The notes below the pieces were generated by a model, which had not been told where the DNA came from, did not search any database, and worked only from the letters and a program-made list of their open reading frames with translations. DNA of 27,625 nt from the NCBI RefSeq assembly GCF_000717715.1, contig NZ_JOAI01000078.1, forward strand, positions 1 through 27,625. The letters are read 5' to 3'. This document shows, one piece after another, positions 14,421-22,433 of this stretch. Origin of the DNA: Streptomyces sp. NRRL B-24484 (lineage in GTDB: Bacteria > Actinomycetota > Actinomycetes > Streptomycetales > Streptomycetaceae). The position numbers and the translations under genes were made by a program. Numbering within the stretch: the stretch's first letter is position 1; every line of letters starts with the position of its first letter.

Positions 14421-14436
14421 CAGGACCACACACGCC

Positions 14437-14472
14437 GCAGGGGCGGCCTCCCGTACGGGAGGCCGCCCCTGC
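14437..14472. terminator. 36-bp perfect palindrome between sepH and sulfurtransferase gene
   Basis: Two 18-base perfectly complementary arms meet at a central GTAC. It starts 17 bases past the sepH stop and lies 62 bases past the end of the convergent operon. It can terminate both directions. Confidence 0.88.
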
Positions 14473-14533
14473 TGCTGTCCTGGTGCCCGTCCTCAGGGGC
14501 GAGCCGCATTCGCCGGGAGCACCGGTATCGGGC

Positions 14534-15388
14534 CTAGCCCGGGAGTTCGCCGGTCGCCGCGGGGCGGGCCGGGTCGCCCGACCACTCGCTCCACGAGCCC
14601 GGGTACAGCACCGCGCCGGTGATCCCCGCGCTCTCCATCGCCAGCAGCTCGTGCGCCGCCGTCACCCCCGAGCCGCAGTACACGCCGAGCGGCGCCGAAC
14701 CGTCCGCACCCAGCGCGGCGAACCGGGCCGCCAGCTCCTCCCGCGGACGGAAGGTGCCGTCCGCCGCCACGTTCTCCGTCGTCGGCGCCGACACCGCACC
14801 CGGGACGTGGCCCGCGCGCGGATCGATCGGCTCCACCTCGCCCCGGTACCGCTCGCCCGCCCGGGCGTCCAGCAGCACGCCCTTGCGCGCAAGCTCCGCC
14901 GCACCGTCCGCGTCCACCGTCGGCAGCGACCCCGGCACCGGGACGAAGTCGCCCGCCCCGTCGGCCGGCCGCTCCACCGACTCGGGCAGCCCGGCCGCCC
15001 GCCACGCCGCCAGACCGCCGTCCAGCACCCGCACCCCGTCGTGACCCGCCCAGCGCAGCAGCCACCACGCCCGCGCCGCCGACATCGCCGGACCCGCGTC
15101 GTACACCACCACCGGACGGCCCGACGACACCCCGGCCCGGCGCAGCGCAGCGCCCAGCACCCCCGGGTCGGGCAGCGGATGCCGGCCGGCCGGCCCCGGC
15201 GGGGCCGCCAGCTCGGTGTCCAGGTCCAGGTAGTGCGCACCGGGCAGGTGCCCGGCCGCGTACTCGCCCGCCCCGGGCGGGCCGCCCAACTGCCAGCGGA
15301 CGTCGAGCAGGACGGGCGGACGCGGGCCCGAAAGGGCGGCGGCCAGCTCGTCGACGGAGATCAGCGGGGAAACGCCCGAAGAAGTCAT
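14534..15388 (-). CDS. Tandem-rhodanese sulfurtransferase
   Basis: Thiosulfate/3-mercaptopyruvate sulfurtransferase with two rhodanese domains (about 10-130 and 155-280 of 284). The catalytic cysteine is Cys238 in YCGSGVTA; the CGSGV(T) loop is nearer to 3-mercaptopyruvate sulfurtransferase than to the CRKGVT of thiosulfate enzymes. The matching position of domain 1 is Asp97 (VVYDAG), as usual for the inactive N-terminal repeat. Cytosolic. I start at ATG 15388 because CACAAT (15396-15401 on the plus-strand complement) ends 7 nt upstream, as for a leaderless message; ATG 15397 would add MAD and overlap that hexamer. No Shine-Dalgarno for either. Last gene of the leftward DUF5998 operon, 31-40 bp after tdk, so it may be read from the operon and from its own promoter. 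Confidence 0.88.
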   Translation of the reverse strand: MTSSGVSPLISVDELAAALSGPRPPVLLDVRWQLGGPPGAGEYAAGHLPGAHYLDLDTELAAPPGPAGRHPLPDPGVLGAALRRAGVSSGRPVVVYDAGPAMSAARAWWLLRWAGHDGVRVLDGGLAAWRAAGLPESVERPADGAGDFVPVPGSLPTVDADGAAELARKGVLLDARAGERYRGEVEPIDPRAGHVPGAVSAPTTENVAADGTFRPREELAARFAALGADGSAPLGVYCGSGVTAAHELLAMESAGITGAVLYPGSWSEWSGDPARPAATGELPG

Positions 15389-15428
15389 GTCCGCCATTGT
15401 GGCAAGCCGTGGCGCTCCCGGCGGACCG

Positions 15429-16076
15429 TCAGCCCTCGAACGGCAGCACGTCGGGGGAGAGCACCGACGCCCTGGCCGTCGCCGCCGTCAGCCGCCGACG
15501 GTGGTGGCGCCGGCAGAGCACCTCGTAGCCGATCTGGTCCTCCGAGACCGCCACGTCGCCGACCACCACCTGCGCGCCCTCGACGACCATCACGCCGCCG
15601 ACCGTCCGCGCGTTGTGCGTCGCCCGCGCCCCGCACCAGCAGAGCGCCTCCACCTGCAGCACCTCGACCCGGTCCGCCAGCTCGATCAGCCGCTGCGAAC
15701 CCGGGAACAGCTTCGTCCGGAAGTCCGTCGTGATGCCGAACGTGTAGACGTCAATGCCGAGTTCGTCGACCACCCGGGCCAACTGGTCGATCTGCTCCGC
15801 CGAGAAGAACTGCGCCTCGTCGCAGATCAGGTAGTCCGCCTTGCCGCCCGCCGACAGCAGGTGCACCACGTGCGCCTGGAAGTCGAAGTCGTCGGCGACC
15901 TCCACCGCGTCCGCCCGCAGCCCGAGCCGGCTGGAGATCGTCGCCGCACCCGCCCGGTCGTGCCGGGTGAAGATGATGCCCTGGCGGCCGCGCGCCGCGT
16001 GGTTGTGGTCCATCTGCAGCGCCAGCGTCGACTTGCCGCAGTCCATCGTGCCCGAGAAGAACACCAGTTCAGCCAT
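15429..16076 (-). CDS. tdk: Thymidine kinase (type II)
   Basis: Phosphorylates thymidine to dTMP with ATP; salvage branch of dTTP synthesis. 215 residues with the P-loop SGTMDCGKS (8-16), the Walker B/lid segment DEAQFF (86-91, catalytic Glu87), and the zinc-site cysteines Cys146, Cys148 and Cys188 with His191/192. The lasso region VEGAQVVVGD (165-174) is typical of TK1-like enzymes. The start at ATG 16076 is fixed by the MAELVFFSGTM N-terminus, although no strong ribosome site is nearby (AAAGG is 16 bases away). It follows the phosphatase gene by 48 bp in the same operon. Together with dut it links the window to thymidylate supply. Confidence 0.95.
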   Translation of the reverse strand: MAELVFFSGTMDCGKSTLALQMDHNHAARGRQGIIFTRHDRAGAATISSRLGLRADAVEVADDFDFQAHVVHLLSAGGKADYLICDEAQFFSAEQIDQLARVVDELGIDVYTFGITTDFRTKLFPGSQRLIELADRVEVLQVEALCWCGARATHNARTVGGVMVVEGAQVVVGDVAVSEDQIGYEVLCRRHHRRRLTAATARASVLSPDVLPFEG

Positions 16077-16124
16077 GGGTGGGACGAGGGCCTTTCGATC
16101 GGGGGACGGGCGGTACGAACAGCA

Positions 16125-17282
16125 TCAGGTACGGACGTCGAGCAGCGGCACCAGCTGCTCCACCGCGGTCATCGACCCGTGCAGGCCGACCATCGAGGAC
16201 TCCCCCGGCTCGTTCCGCGAAGCGATCACCGCGATGTCGTCCCGCGCCGCCGCCACCACGTCGCCGATCCGCGGCAGCACCCGCTCGTCCACCACCGGAC
16301 CGAACCAGCCGGCCGCCACCGCCTGCTCCCGGGTGGCCACCCACATCCGGTCGCCCAGCACCTCGCTCCAGACCGTGTGCACGTCGGCCGCCGCACCCGG
16401 CACCGCGTACACGTGCCGCGCCCGGCCCTCGCCGCCCAGCAGCGCCACGCCCGCCGACAGCTCCCAGTCCTCGTCGAAGTCGATCCGGTCCTCCGGCGCG
16501 ATGTCGATCATGCCGTGGTCCGCCGTCACGTACAGCGCCGACCGCGGCGGCAACTGCTCCGCCAGCCGCTTCACCAGCCGGTCCACCGTGTTCAGCGTCA
16601 TCCGCCACTCGTCGGAGTCCACACCGAACCGGTGCCCCGCACCGTCCAGCTCGCTCACGTACGTGTACACCAGCGCCCGGTCGTTCTCCGCCAGCCAGCG
16701 CGCCGCCAGGTCCATCCGCTCCTCGCCGGTCGTCCGGCCCAGGAACGTCCCGCCCGACAGCGCCACCTGCGTCAACGGCGTCTGCGCGAACAGCGGCGAC
16801 GACACCTGCGCCGTCGCCACACCCGCCCGCGACACCCGGTCGAACACCGTCGGATGCGGCTGCCACTCCCGCGGCGGCACCGGCGGCACCCACCGCAGCT
16901 GGTTCATCAGCTCGTTCCGGCCCGGCACCCGCACCGTGTACCCGGCCAGGCCGTGCACCCCCGGCGTCAGACCCGTCCCCACCGAGGCCAGCGAGGTCGC
17001 CGTCGTCGACGGGAACCCCGAGGTGATCGGACTCGCCCCCGCCGCCAGCGAGGTCAGGAACGGCGCGTACTCCGGATGCCGGCGGACCAGCTCCCAGCCC
17101 ATGCCGTCCACCAGGAACACGCACACCCGGTCCGCCGGCTCCAGCGGCAGCCCGCTCTCGAACCCGGGCACGCCCAGGCCGGCCGCCACCGCGGGCAGCA
17201 GGTCCGCCAGCGAACCGCAGCCGTACGCCGGGGCCGGCGCGTCAGAAGGATCCAGGATCTCGAAGGCGTCGTAACCGAGCAT
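16125..17282 (-). CDS. Alkaline-phosphatase-superfamily phosphodiesterase/pyrophosphatase
   Basis: A 385-residue member of the type I phosphodiesterase/nucleotide pyrophosphatase family (PF01663). Metal and nucleophile positions of the superfamily can be placed: Asp59 (LVDGMG), Thr93/94 (GFPSTTATS, nucleophile), Asp213 and His217 (ELDGAGH), Asp255 and His256 (ADHG) and a later His near 290. No signal peptide is visible, in contrast to secreted relatives, so it is probably cytosolic. The substrate is unknown: nucleotides, phosphodiesters or phosphonates are all possible. The ATG at 17282 is 14 bp after the DUF5998 stop, indicating co-transcription; tdk follows after 48 bp. Its place next to tdk agrees with, but does not prove, a nucleotide role. 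Confidence 0.9.
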   Translation of the reverse strand: MLGYDAFEILDPSDAPAPAYGCGSLADLLPAVAAGLGVPGFESGLPLEPADRVCVFLVDGMGWELVRRHPEYAPFLTSLAAGASPITSGFPSTTATSLASVGTGLTPGVHGLAGYTVRVPGRNELMNQLRWVPPVPPREWQPHPTVFDRVSRAGVATAQVSSPLFAQTPLTQVALSGGTFLGRTTGEERMDLAARWLAENDRALVYTYVSELDGAGHRFGVDSDEWRMTLNTVDRLVKRLAEQLPPRSALYVTADHGMIDIAPEDRIDFDEDWELSAGVALLGGEGRARHVYAVPGAAADVHTVWSEVLGDRMWVATREQAVAAGWFGPVVDERVLPRIGDVVAAARDDIAVIASRNEPGESSMVGLHGSMTAVEQLVPLLDVRT

Positions 17283-17296
17283 GCGTGACGGCGGCC

Positions 17297-17887
17297 TCAG
17301 ACCCGGTCGGCGATCGTCGCCTCGGACAGCGCCCGCGCGAACACCAGCGCCTGCGACACCGTCTCCGGGCCGTCACCCGCCTCCGACACCCGCAGCGACA
17401 GGTCGTCCGCCGTCGCCGAACCCGTGTACCCGTGGTCCGCGTCGCAGTTCGGGTCGGAACAGCCCGCCGGCTCCAGGTCCAACCGCTGCACCGCACCCCA
17501 GCCGATCGTCAGCACCACCTCGCGCGGCAGCGTCCCCGGCGTGTACGTCTCCGGGTTCGCCACCATGCGGCTCACCACCACCGAATTGATCCGGTCCAGC
17601 CGGACGCTCTCGGTCGACGTCGTCGCGTACGGGACGGGGGTCGCCGCATCGCCGTTCTGCTCGTCCGTGTGGCTCACCACGAAGCGCGACGGGGTCAGCA
17701 CCAGCACCGTCACGTGCCGGCGCACCTCGTTCGCGTCGAACGTCGTCTCCTGGTGCACCAGGTAGGAGCTGATCGGCTCGGGGCCCACCGCGGACTCCAC
17801 GGCCTCGGACACCAGGGCCGGGTAGTAGCCGCTGCGCTCGATCGCGGACCGCAGGTCCTGCGTGGTGGTCGTACCGGTCTTGGCCAT
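17297..17887 (-). CDS. DUF5998 family protein
   Basis: A 196-residue actinobacterial protein of unknown function (DUF5998). Visible features: an N-terminal helix (TTTQDLRSAIERSGYYPALVSEAVE), a beta-rich middle (SSYLVHQETTFDANEVRRHVTVLVLTPSR) with the conserved HTDE block, and a CSDPNCDADHGY segment with two cysteines and a histidine that could bind metal. No membrane segment. The ATG at 17887 has GGAGA directly upstream and CAGGAT 6 nt before it, so both SD-led and leaderless starts are possible. It is the first gene of the operon with the phosphodiesterase, tdk and sulfurtransferase genes; the conserved pairing with the phosphodiesterase gene suggests a shared process. Confidence 0.85.
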   Translation of the reverse strand: MAKTGTTTTQDLRSAIERSGYYPALVSEAVESAVGPEPISSYLVHQETTFDANEVRRHVTVLVLTPSRFVVSHTDEQNGDAATPVPYATTSTESVRLDRINSVVVSRMVANPETYTPGTLPREVVLTIGWGAVQRLDLEPAGCSDPNCDADHGYTGSATADDLSLRVSEAGDGPETVSQALVFARALSEATIADRV

Positions 17888-17982
17888 GTCTCCATCCTGG
17901 CATGTCCCGCCGACGAAGCGGGCGGCACTGCGCCGAGCTTCCGGACCCGCCTTGCCGGGCCCGCCCTGCGGGGGGCTGGTCA

Positions 17983-17999
17983 GCGCCGCCGAGCGGCGC
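17983..17999 (-). terminator. Hairpin terminator of the GNAT-ACS gene
   Basis: GCGCCGC-CGA-GCGGCGC, a perfect 7-bp stem with a 3-base loop, 12 bases beyond the stop codon of the leftward gene. No U-tract. Confidence 0.65.
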
Positions 18000-18011
18000 A
18001 GCCAAGCAAGG

Positions 18012-20867
18012 TTACAGGCTGCTCATCGCCCGCGGACCCAGATCCGTCCGCACCGGCAGCGGCGCGATCCGCACCACCGCCCCCAGCACCGCCAACCCCT
18101 GCGGCGCCACCACCACCGGCTCCAGATCCACCGACGCCACCTCCGGCAGGTCGTCCACCAGCCGCGACACCCGCAGCAGCAACTCCTCCAGCGCCCCCGT
18201 GTCCACCGGATCCGCCCCCCGCCAGCCGAACAGCAGCGGAGCCGCCCGCACCTCCCGGATCAGCGCCGCCACGTCCCGGTCCGTCGCCGGCACCAGCCGG
18301 TGCGCCAGATCACCCAGCAACTCCGCCGGCGCCCCCGCCAGACCGAAGCTCAGGATCGCGCCCACGGCAGGATCCACCGCCGCGCCGATCACCGTGTCCA
18401 CCCCGCGCGGCGCCAGCTGCTGCACCACCAGCCGCGCCTGCGCCGCCCCGCCCAGCAGCGCGTCCAACTCCCGGTGCGCCCGCCGCAGCCCCTCCTCGCC
18501 GTCCAGGTCCAGCCGCACGCTCCCCAGGTCCGGCCGGTGCCGCAGGTGGTCCGCCGTCGCCTTCAGCGCCACCGGGTACCCCAGCCGCTCCGCCGCCCGC
18601 ACCGCCGACTCCTCGTCCGGTGCCGGCAGCACCGGCCGCACCGCGATCCCGTAGCAGCCCAGCAGCGCCTCCGCGTCCGCCTCCGGCAGCGTGAACCGGG
18701 CCCCGCCCGGCTGCGTCCGCGCCGCCACCGCCAGCCGCGTCCCCAGCGCCCCCTCCACCAGCGCCCGCGCCCGCGCCTCGTCGATCCCCTCCAGCTCCGG
18801 GATCCGCGCCGTCCGCTCCGCCTCCGCGCTGCGCCGTCGCCACTGGGCGTAGTGCACCGCGTTCGCCAGGGCGTGCACCGCCCGCTCCGGCGCCGGGAAC
18901 GACGGGATCCGGCCCGCCCGCAACCGCTCCGCCAGACCCCCCAGCGCCAGGTGCGTCAGCAGCAGCGGCTTGCCCAGCTCCCGGGCCCGGACCCCCGCGT
19001 CCAGCAGCGCCGCCGCGACCTCCGGCTCGTCGTCCGGCTCCGGCGCCCCGCCGCCGTGCACCCCGATCGGCGGGATCGCCACCGCGATCACCGCGTCCAC
19101 CCCGGGATCGCCCAGCGCCGTCCCCAGCGCGATCCGGAAGTTCTCCCCCGTCGCCGCCGTCGTCAGGTCCACCGGCGACCGCGGCCTGAGCCCGCTCCCC
19201 AGGCAGGCGTCGTACGTCAGCAGGCCCAGCGAGTCCGAATTGCCGATCACCGCCACCCGGTCCCCCGCCGGCAGCGGCTGCCCCGCCAACAGCTCCCCCG
19301 TGTCGAACAGGTCGGTGATCGTCTCCACCCGCACCACCCCGGCCTGCCGGAACAGCGCGTCCACCGTCGCGTCCCGCAACCGGCTCGACGCCGGCTGCAC
19401 CGCGTGACCCGGCGGCAGGCTCCCCGTGTGCCGCGCCCCCTTCACCACCACCACCGGCTTCGAGGCCGCGAGCCGCCGCGCGATCCGGGTGAACTTCCGC
19501 GGATTGCCGAACGACTCCATGTACATCAGCACCACCTCGGTGGCGGCGTCCTCCTCCCAGAACTGCAGCATGTCGTTGCCCGACACGTCCGCCCGGTTCC
19601 CCACCGAGGCGAAGGACGACACCCCGAGGCCCCGCCGGTGCGCCGCCTCCAGCAGCGCCACCCCGATCGCGCCCGACTGGCAGAACACCCCGAACGGGCC
19701 GCGGGCAGGCAGCACCGGTGCCAGCGAGGCGTTAAGCGGCCGCTCCGGATCCGTCGACACCAGCCCGAACGCGTTCGGGCCCACCACCCGCATCCCCGCC
19801 GCCCGCGCCTGCCGCACCAGCGCCCGCTGCCGGTCCCGCCCCTCCGGGCCGGTCTCCGCGTACCCGGCCGTCACCACCACCAGGCCCTGCACCCCGTGCG
19901 CGCCGCAGTCCGCCACCACCCCGGGCACCGCCGCCTCCGGCACCGCCACCAGCGCCAGGTCCACCGGCCCGGGGATCTCCAGCAGCGACCGGTGCACCGG
20001 CACCCCGTCCAGCACCGTCCCGTCCGGCGCGCTCCGGTTCACCGCGTACACCTCGCCGCGGAACCCGGCCAGACTGCGCAGCAGACCGCGCCCGACCGAC
20101 TGCGGGCTGCGCGACACCCCGACCACGGCGACCGACCGCGGGGTCAGCAGCCGCTGCACCGAGCGGGCCTCCGCCCGGTGCTCCCGACCGCGCATCACCG
20201 CCAGCGAGGCCGCCGTCGGCTCCAGGTCGAACTCCAGGTGCACCACGCCGTCGGCGAAGCTGCGGTGCTGGGTGTAGCCGGCGTCGGTGAAGACCTTCAC
20301 CATCTTGCGGTTCTCCGGCAGCACCTCCGCGGTGAACCGGCGGATGCCGCGCTCCTGGGCGACCGCCCCGATGTGCTCCAGCAGCGCCGAGGCGACCCCG
20401 CGGCCCTGGTGGGCGTCCTGCACCAGGAAGGCCACCTCGGCGTCGGTGCCGGTGGTCGAGGGACGGCCGTCCCGGTCGATCCGGTCGAAGCGGACGGTGG
20501 CGATGAAGCGGTCCCGCACCACCGCGGCCAGGCCGACCCGGTTCACGTAGTCGTGGTGGGTGAAGCGCCGCACGTCCTTGTCGGACAGCCGCGGGTACGG
20601 GGCGAAGAAGCGGAAGTACTTCGACCGGTCGGAGACCTGCTCGTAGAACTCGACCAGCCGCTCGGCGTCGGACGGGGTGATCGGCCTGATCCGGGCCGCG
20701 CCGCCGTCGCGCAGCAGGACGTCGGCCTCCCAGTGCTGCGGGTAGCCGCTCTCGTCGGCCCGGTCCGTGCTCGGTGCGGTGCCCTGCTCGGTGGCCGGCT
20801 CGGTGGCCGGTTCGGTGGCCGGCTCGGTGGCCGGTTCGGTGCGCGGTGAAGTCCCGGAGTCGTCCAC
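18012..20867 (-). CDS. GNAT acetyltransferase fused to NDP-forming acyl-CoA synthetase domains
   Basis: A 951-residue bifunctional protein. After a Thr/Glu/Pro/Ala repeat tail (about 10-28) comes a GNAT domain (45-215) with the acetyl-CoA loop QDAHQGRGVAS (150-160). Then follow the NDP-forming acyl-CoA synthetase modules: CoA-binding Rossmann (about 230-340, SVAVVGVSRSP), succinyl-CoA ligase-like domains (about 345-680) and a C-terminal ATP-grasp domain (about 720-930). Such Pat-type proteins in actinobacteria and other bacteria acetylate lysines of acyl-CoA synthetases; the synthetase part often only senses ligands. The usual SHTGA phosphohistidine loop reads RHTGS followed by PPGHAV, so ligase activity is doubtful. 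The GTG at 20867 has TAACCT 7 nt upstream and no Shine-Dalgarno, which fits a leaderless start. Divergent from ptsH, so acetyl-CoA signalling and PTS lie back to back. Confidence 0.88.
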   Translation of the reverse strand: MDDSGTSPRTEPATEPATEPATEPATEQGTAPSTDRADESGYPQHWEADVLLRDGGAARIRPITPSDAERLVEFYEQVSDRSKYFRFFAPYPRLSDKDVRRFTHHDYVNRVGLAAVVRDRFIATVRFDRIDRDGRPSTTGTDAEVAFLVQDAHQGRGVASALLEHIGAVAQERGIRRFTAEVLPENRKMVKVFTDAGYTQHRSFADGVVHLEFDLEPTAASLAVMRGREHRAEARSVQRLLTPRSVAVVGVSRSPQSVGRGLLRSLAGFRGEVYAVNRSAPDGTVLDGVPVHRSLLEIPGPVDLALVAVPEAAVPGVVADCGAHGVQGLVVVTAGYAETGPEGRDRQRALVRQARAAGMRVVGPNAFGLVSTDPERPLNASLAPVLPARGPFGVFCQSGAIGVALLEAAHRRGLGVSSFASVGNRADVSGNDMLQFWEEDAATEVVLMYMESFGNPRKFTRIARRLAASKPVVVVKGARHTGSLPPGHAVQPASSRLRDATVDALFRQAGVVRVETITDLFDTGELLAGQPLPAGDRVAVIGNSDSLGLLTYDACLGSGLRPRSPVDLTTAATGENFRIALGTALGDPGVDAVIAVAIPPIGVHGGGAPEPDDEPEVAAALLDAGVRARELGKPLLLTHLALGGLAERLRAGRIPSFPAPERAVHALANAVHYAQWRRRSAEAERTARIPELEGIDEARARALVEGALGTRLAVAARTQPGGARFTLPEADAEALLGCYGIAVRPVLPAPDEESAVRAAERLGYPVALKATADHLRHRPDLGSVRLDLDGEEGLRRAHRELDALLGGAAQARLVVQQLAPRGVDTVIGAAVDPAVGAILSFGLAGAPAELLGDLAHRLVPATDRDVAALIREVRAAPLLFGWRGADPVDTGALEELLLRVSRLVDDLPEVASVDLEPVVVAPQGLAVLGAVVRIAPLPVRTDLGPRAMSSL
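20787..20846. repeat. Five-unit 12-bp tandem repeat coding the N-terminal TEPA repeat
   Basis: Units of the form YTCGGTGGCCGG repeat five times (the last imperfect), encoding (TEPA)4 plus TEQ-like flanks in the GNAT-ACS protein. Copy number should vary between strains by slippage; the segment is a flexible tail. Confidence 0.85.
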
Positions 20868-20960
20868 AACCGTCAGGTTATCCGGCGAGGGCCGCGGCGA
20901 GCCGCCCGGCGGTGCCCGGCGGGCGGGGCCAAGGTGGGACTGCCGGGTGCCGCACCGTTC

Positions 20961-20982
20961 CGGACGTGCGACGGACGTGCGA
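20961..20982. repeat. 11-bp tandem direct repeat before the DasR box
   Basis: CGGACGTGCGA occurs twice without a gap (20961-20971, 20972-20982), directly next to the DasR box. One helical-turn spacing suggests a protein-binding direct repeat or the -35 region of the ptsH promoter (TGCGAC-N18-TAGACA). Confidence 0.6.
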
Positions 20983-20983
20983 C

Positions 20984-20999
20984 ACTGGTCTAGACAACT
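20984..20999. promoter_or_regulatory. DasR-responsive element (dre) upstream of ptsH
   Basis: ACTGGTCTAGACAACT differs by one base from the DasR consensus ACTGGTCTAGACCACT. DasR, the GntR-family GlcNAc regulator, is known to control PTS genes including ptsH in Streptomyces. The box ends 33 bp before the ATG and overlaps the expected promoter. Confidence 0.9.
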
Positions 21000-21032
21000 G
21001 GCTCCACCCAGCACCACCGAAAGGCACGTCCC

Positions 21033-21311
21033 ATGGCAGAGCGCCGCGTCACCGTCGGTTGGGCCGAAGGCCTCCACGCCCGTCCCGCCTCCATCTTCGT
21101 CCGCGCCGTGACCTCCACGGGCGTGCCCGTCACCATCGCCAAGGACGGCGGCAACCCCGTGAACGCCGGCTCCATGCTCGGCCTGCTCGCCCTCGGTGCC
21201 GCCGGCGGCGACACCGTCGTCCTGGCCTCCGAGGCCGACGGCGCCGACCAGGCCCTGGACCGCCTCGCCAAGCTCGTGCAGGAGGGCCTCGACGAGCTCC
21301 CCGCGGCCTGA
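21033..21311 (+). CDS. ptsH: PTS phosphocarrier protein HPr
   Basis: HPr carries phosphate from enzyme I to the sugar-specific EIIA components. 92 residues; His15 in GLHARPAS is the phosphorylation site, and Ser47 (NAGSMLGLL) occupies the regulatory serine position. Full length and compact. The ATG at 21033 follows AAAGG at 9 bases. It is a single-gene unit: the DasR box at 20984-20999 gives GlcNAc-responsive control and a perfect hairpin at 21323-21365 ends it. ptsI and crr are not in the window, as is usual for streptomycetes, where ptsH is separate. Confidence 0.96.
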   Translation: MAERRVTVGWAEGLHARPASIFVRAVTSTGVPVTIAKDGGNPVNAGSMLGLLALGAAGGDTVVLASEADGADQALDRLAKLVQEGLDELPAA

Positions 21312-21322
21312 GCCCCGCAGCC

Positions 21323-21365
21323 CGAAGGGGTGCACCACGGCGTTCCCGCCGGGTGCACCCCTTCG
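21323..21365. terminator. Bidirectional terminator between ptsH and glutaminase gene
   Basis: A 14-bp perfect stem (21323-21336 with 21352-21365) continues, after one bulged A, into a 5-bp inner stem with a TTCC loop. It lies 11 bases past ptsH and 16 bases past the convergent glutaminase stop. Confidence 0.9.
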
Positions 21366-21381
21366 CGTTCCCCCCGTCCCG

Positions 21382-22293
21382 CTAGAAGACCGACCAGCCG
21401 GTCGCCGTGGTCAGCGCGTCCAGCGCCGCCACCCCGAGCACCGAGTTCCCCGCCGCGTCCAGGCCCGGGCTCCACGCGCAGACCGCCCCCCGGCCCGGCA
21501 GCACCGCCAGCACTCCCCCGCCGACGCCGCTCTTGCCCGGCAGGCCCACCCGGTACGCGAACTCCCCCGCCGCGTCGTACGTCCCGCAGGTCAGCATCAC
21601 CGCGTTGATCCGCTTCGCCTCGCTACGGGACAGCAGCCGCGAGCCGTCCACCCGGACCCCGTGCCGTGCCAGGAACAGCCCCGCCAGCGCCAGGTCGCGG
21701 CAGCTCGCCGTGATCGCACAGTGCGCGTAGTAGTGGGCCAGCACGCTGTCGACCGGGTTGCGCAGGTTCCCGTAGCTCGCCATGAAGTGCGCCATCGCCG
21801 CGTTGCGGTGGCCGTGCCGCGCCTCCGAGGCCGCCACCGAGTCGTCCGTGGCCACCGCGCCGTTCCCCGACTCCCGCCGCAGGAACTCCCGGACGGCCCC
21901 CACCGCATCACCCGTCAGCTCCAGCAGACGGTCCGTCACCACCAGGGCGCCCGCGTTGATGAACGGATTGCGCGGGATCCCCTGCTCGGTCTCCAGCTGC
22001 ACCAGCGAGTTGAACGGATTGCCGGACGGCTCCCGGCCGACCCCGCGCCACAGCCCGTCGCCGCCCTCCGCCAGCGCGAGCGCGAGCGTGAACAGCTTCG
22101 ACACCGACTGGATCGAGAACGGCTCCTCCCAGGCCCCCGCCCCGAACACCTCGCCGTCCACCGTCGCGATGGCCATCCCGAAGGCCTCCGGATCGGCCTG
22201 CGCCAGCGCCGGGATATAGTCCGCCGCCCGCCCGCGCGCCGGCGCCGCGAGCGCGGTCTCCATCGATTCCCGCAGAAGTCCCTGGTAGTCCAC
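21382..22293 (-). CDS. glsA: Glutaminase A
   Basis: Serine-dependent glutaminase (beta-lactamase-like fold) that hydrolyses glutamine to glutamate and ammonia. 303 residues, the usual length. The catalytic S-x-x-K is Ser63-Lys66 in FSIQSVSKLF; other family blocks are NPFINAGALVV, the Tyr-containing HYYAHCAI and GLPGKSGVGGG near the C-terminus. Cytosolic. I start at GTG 22293: CACAAT ends 6 nt upstream and no Shine-Dalgarno exists, so it may be leaderless; the longer frame to 22350 adds a Gly/Arg-rich stretch that the family lacks. Convergent with ptsH, divergent from the LAGLIDADG gene. Confidence 0.94.
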   Translation of the reverse strand: MDYQGLLRESMETALAAPARGRAADYIPALAQADPEAFGMAIATVDGEVFGAGAWEEPFSIQSVSKLFTLALALAEGGDGLWRGVGREPSGNPFNSLVQLETEQGIPRNPFINAGALVVTDRLLELTGDAVGAVREFLRRESGNGAVATDDSVAASEARHGHRNAAMAHFMASYGNLRNPVDSVLAHYYAHCAITASCRDLALAGLFLARHGVRVDGSRLLSRSEAKRINAVMLTCGTYDAAGEFAYRVGLPGKSGVGGGVLAVLPGRGAVCAWSPGLDAAGNSVLGVAALDALTTATGWSVF

Positions 22294-22433
22294 GCGGCCA
22301 TTGTGTCCCCGGCCGCCCGCACCGCCCCGCCGGGGTCCACAATCCGACATTTCGACTTGAGGACGACCACACCATCGGATGATCCGCCGACGAACCGACC
22401 CGCCGCCGGGACCACCCGGCGCAGGCTGGCGCC

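Noticed and set aside
15389..15397. Sulfurtransferase starting at the first ATG (15397)
   Set aside because: It would overlap the -10-like CACAAT and has no ribosome site; the ATG at 15388 is better placed, though the difference is only three residues.
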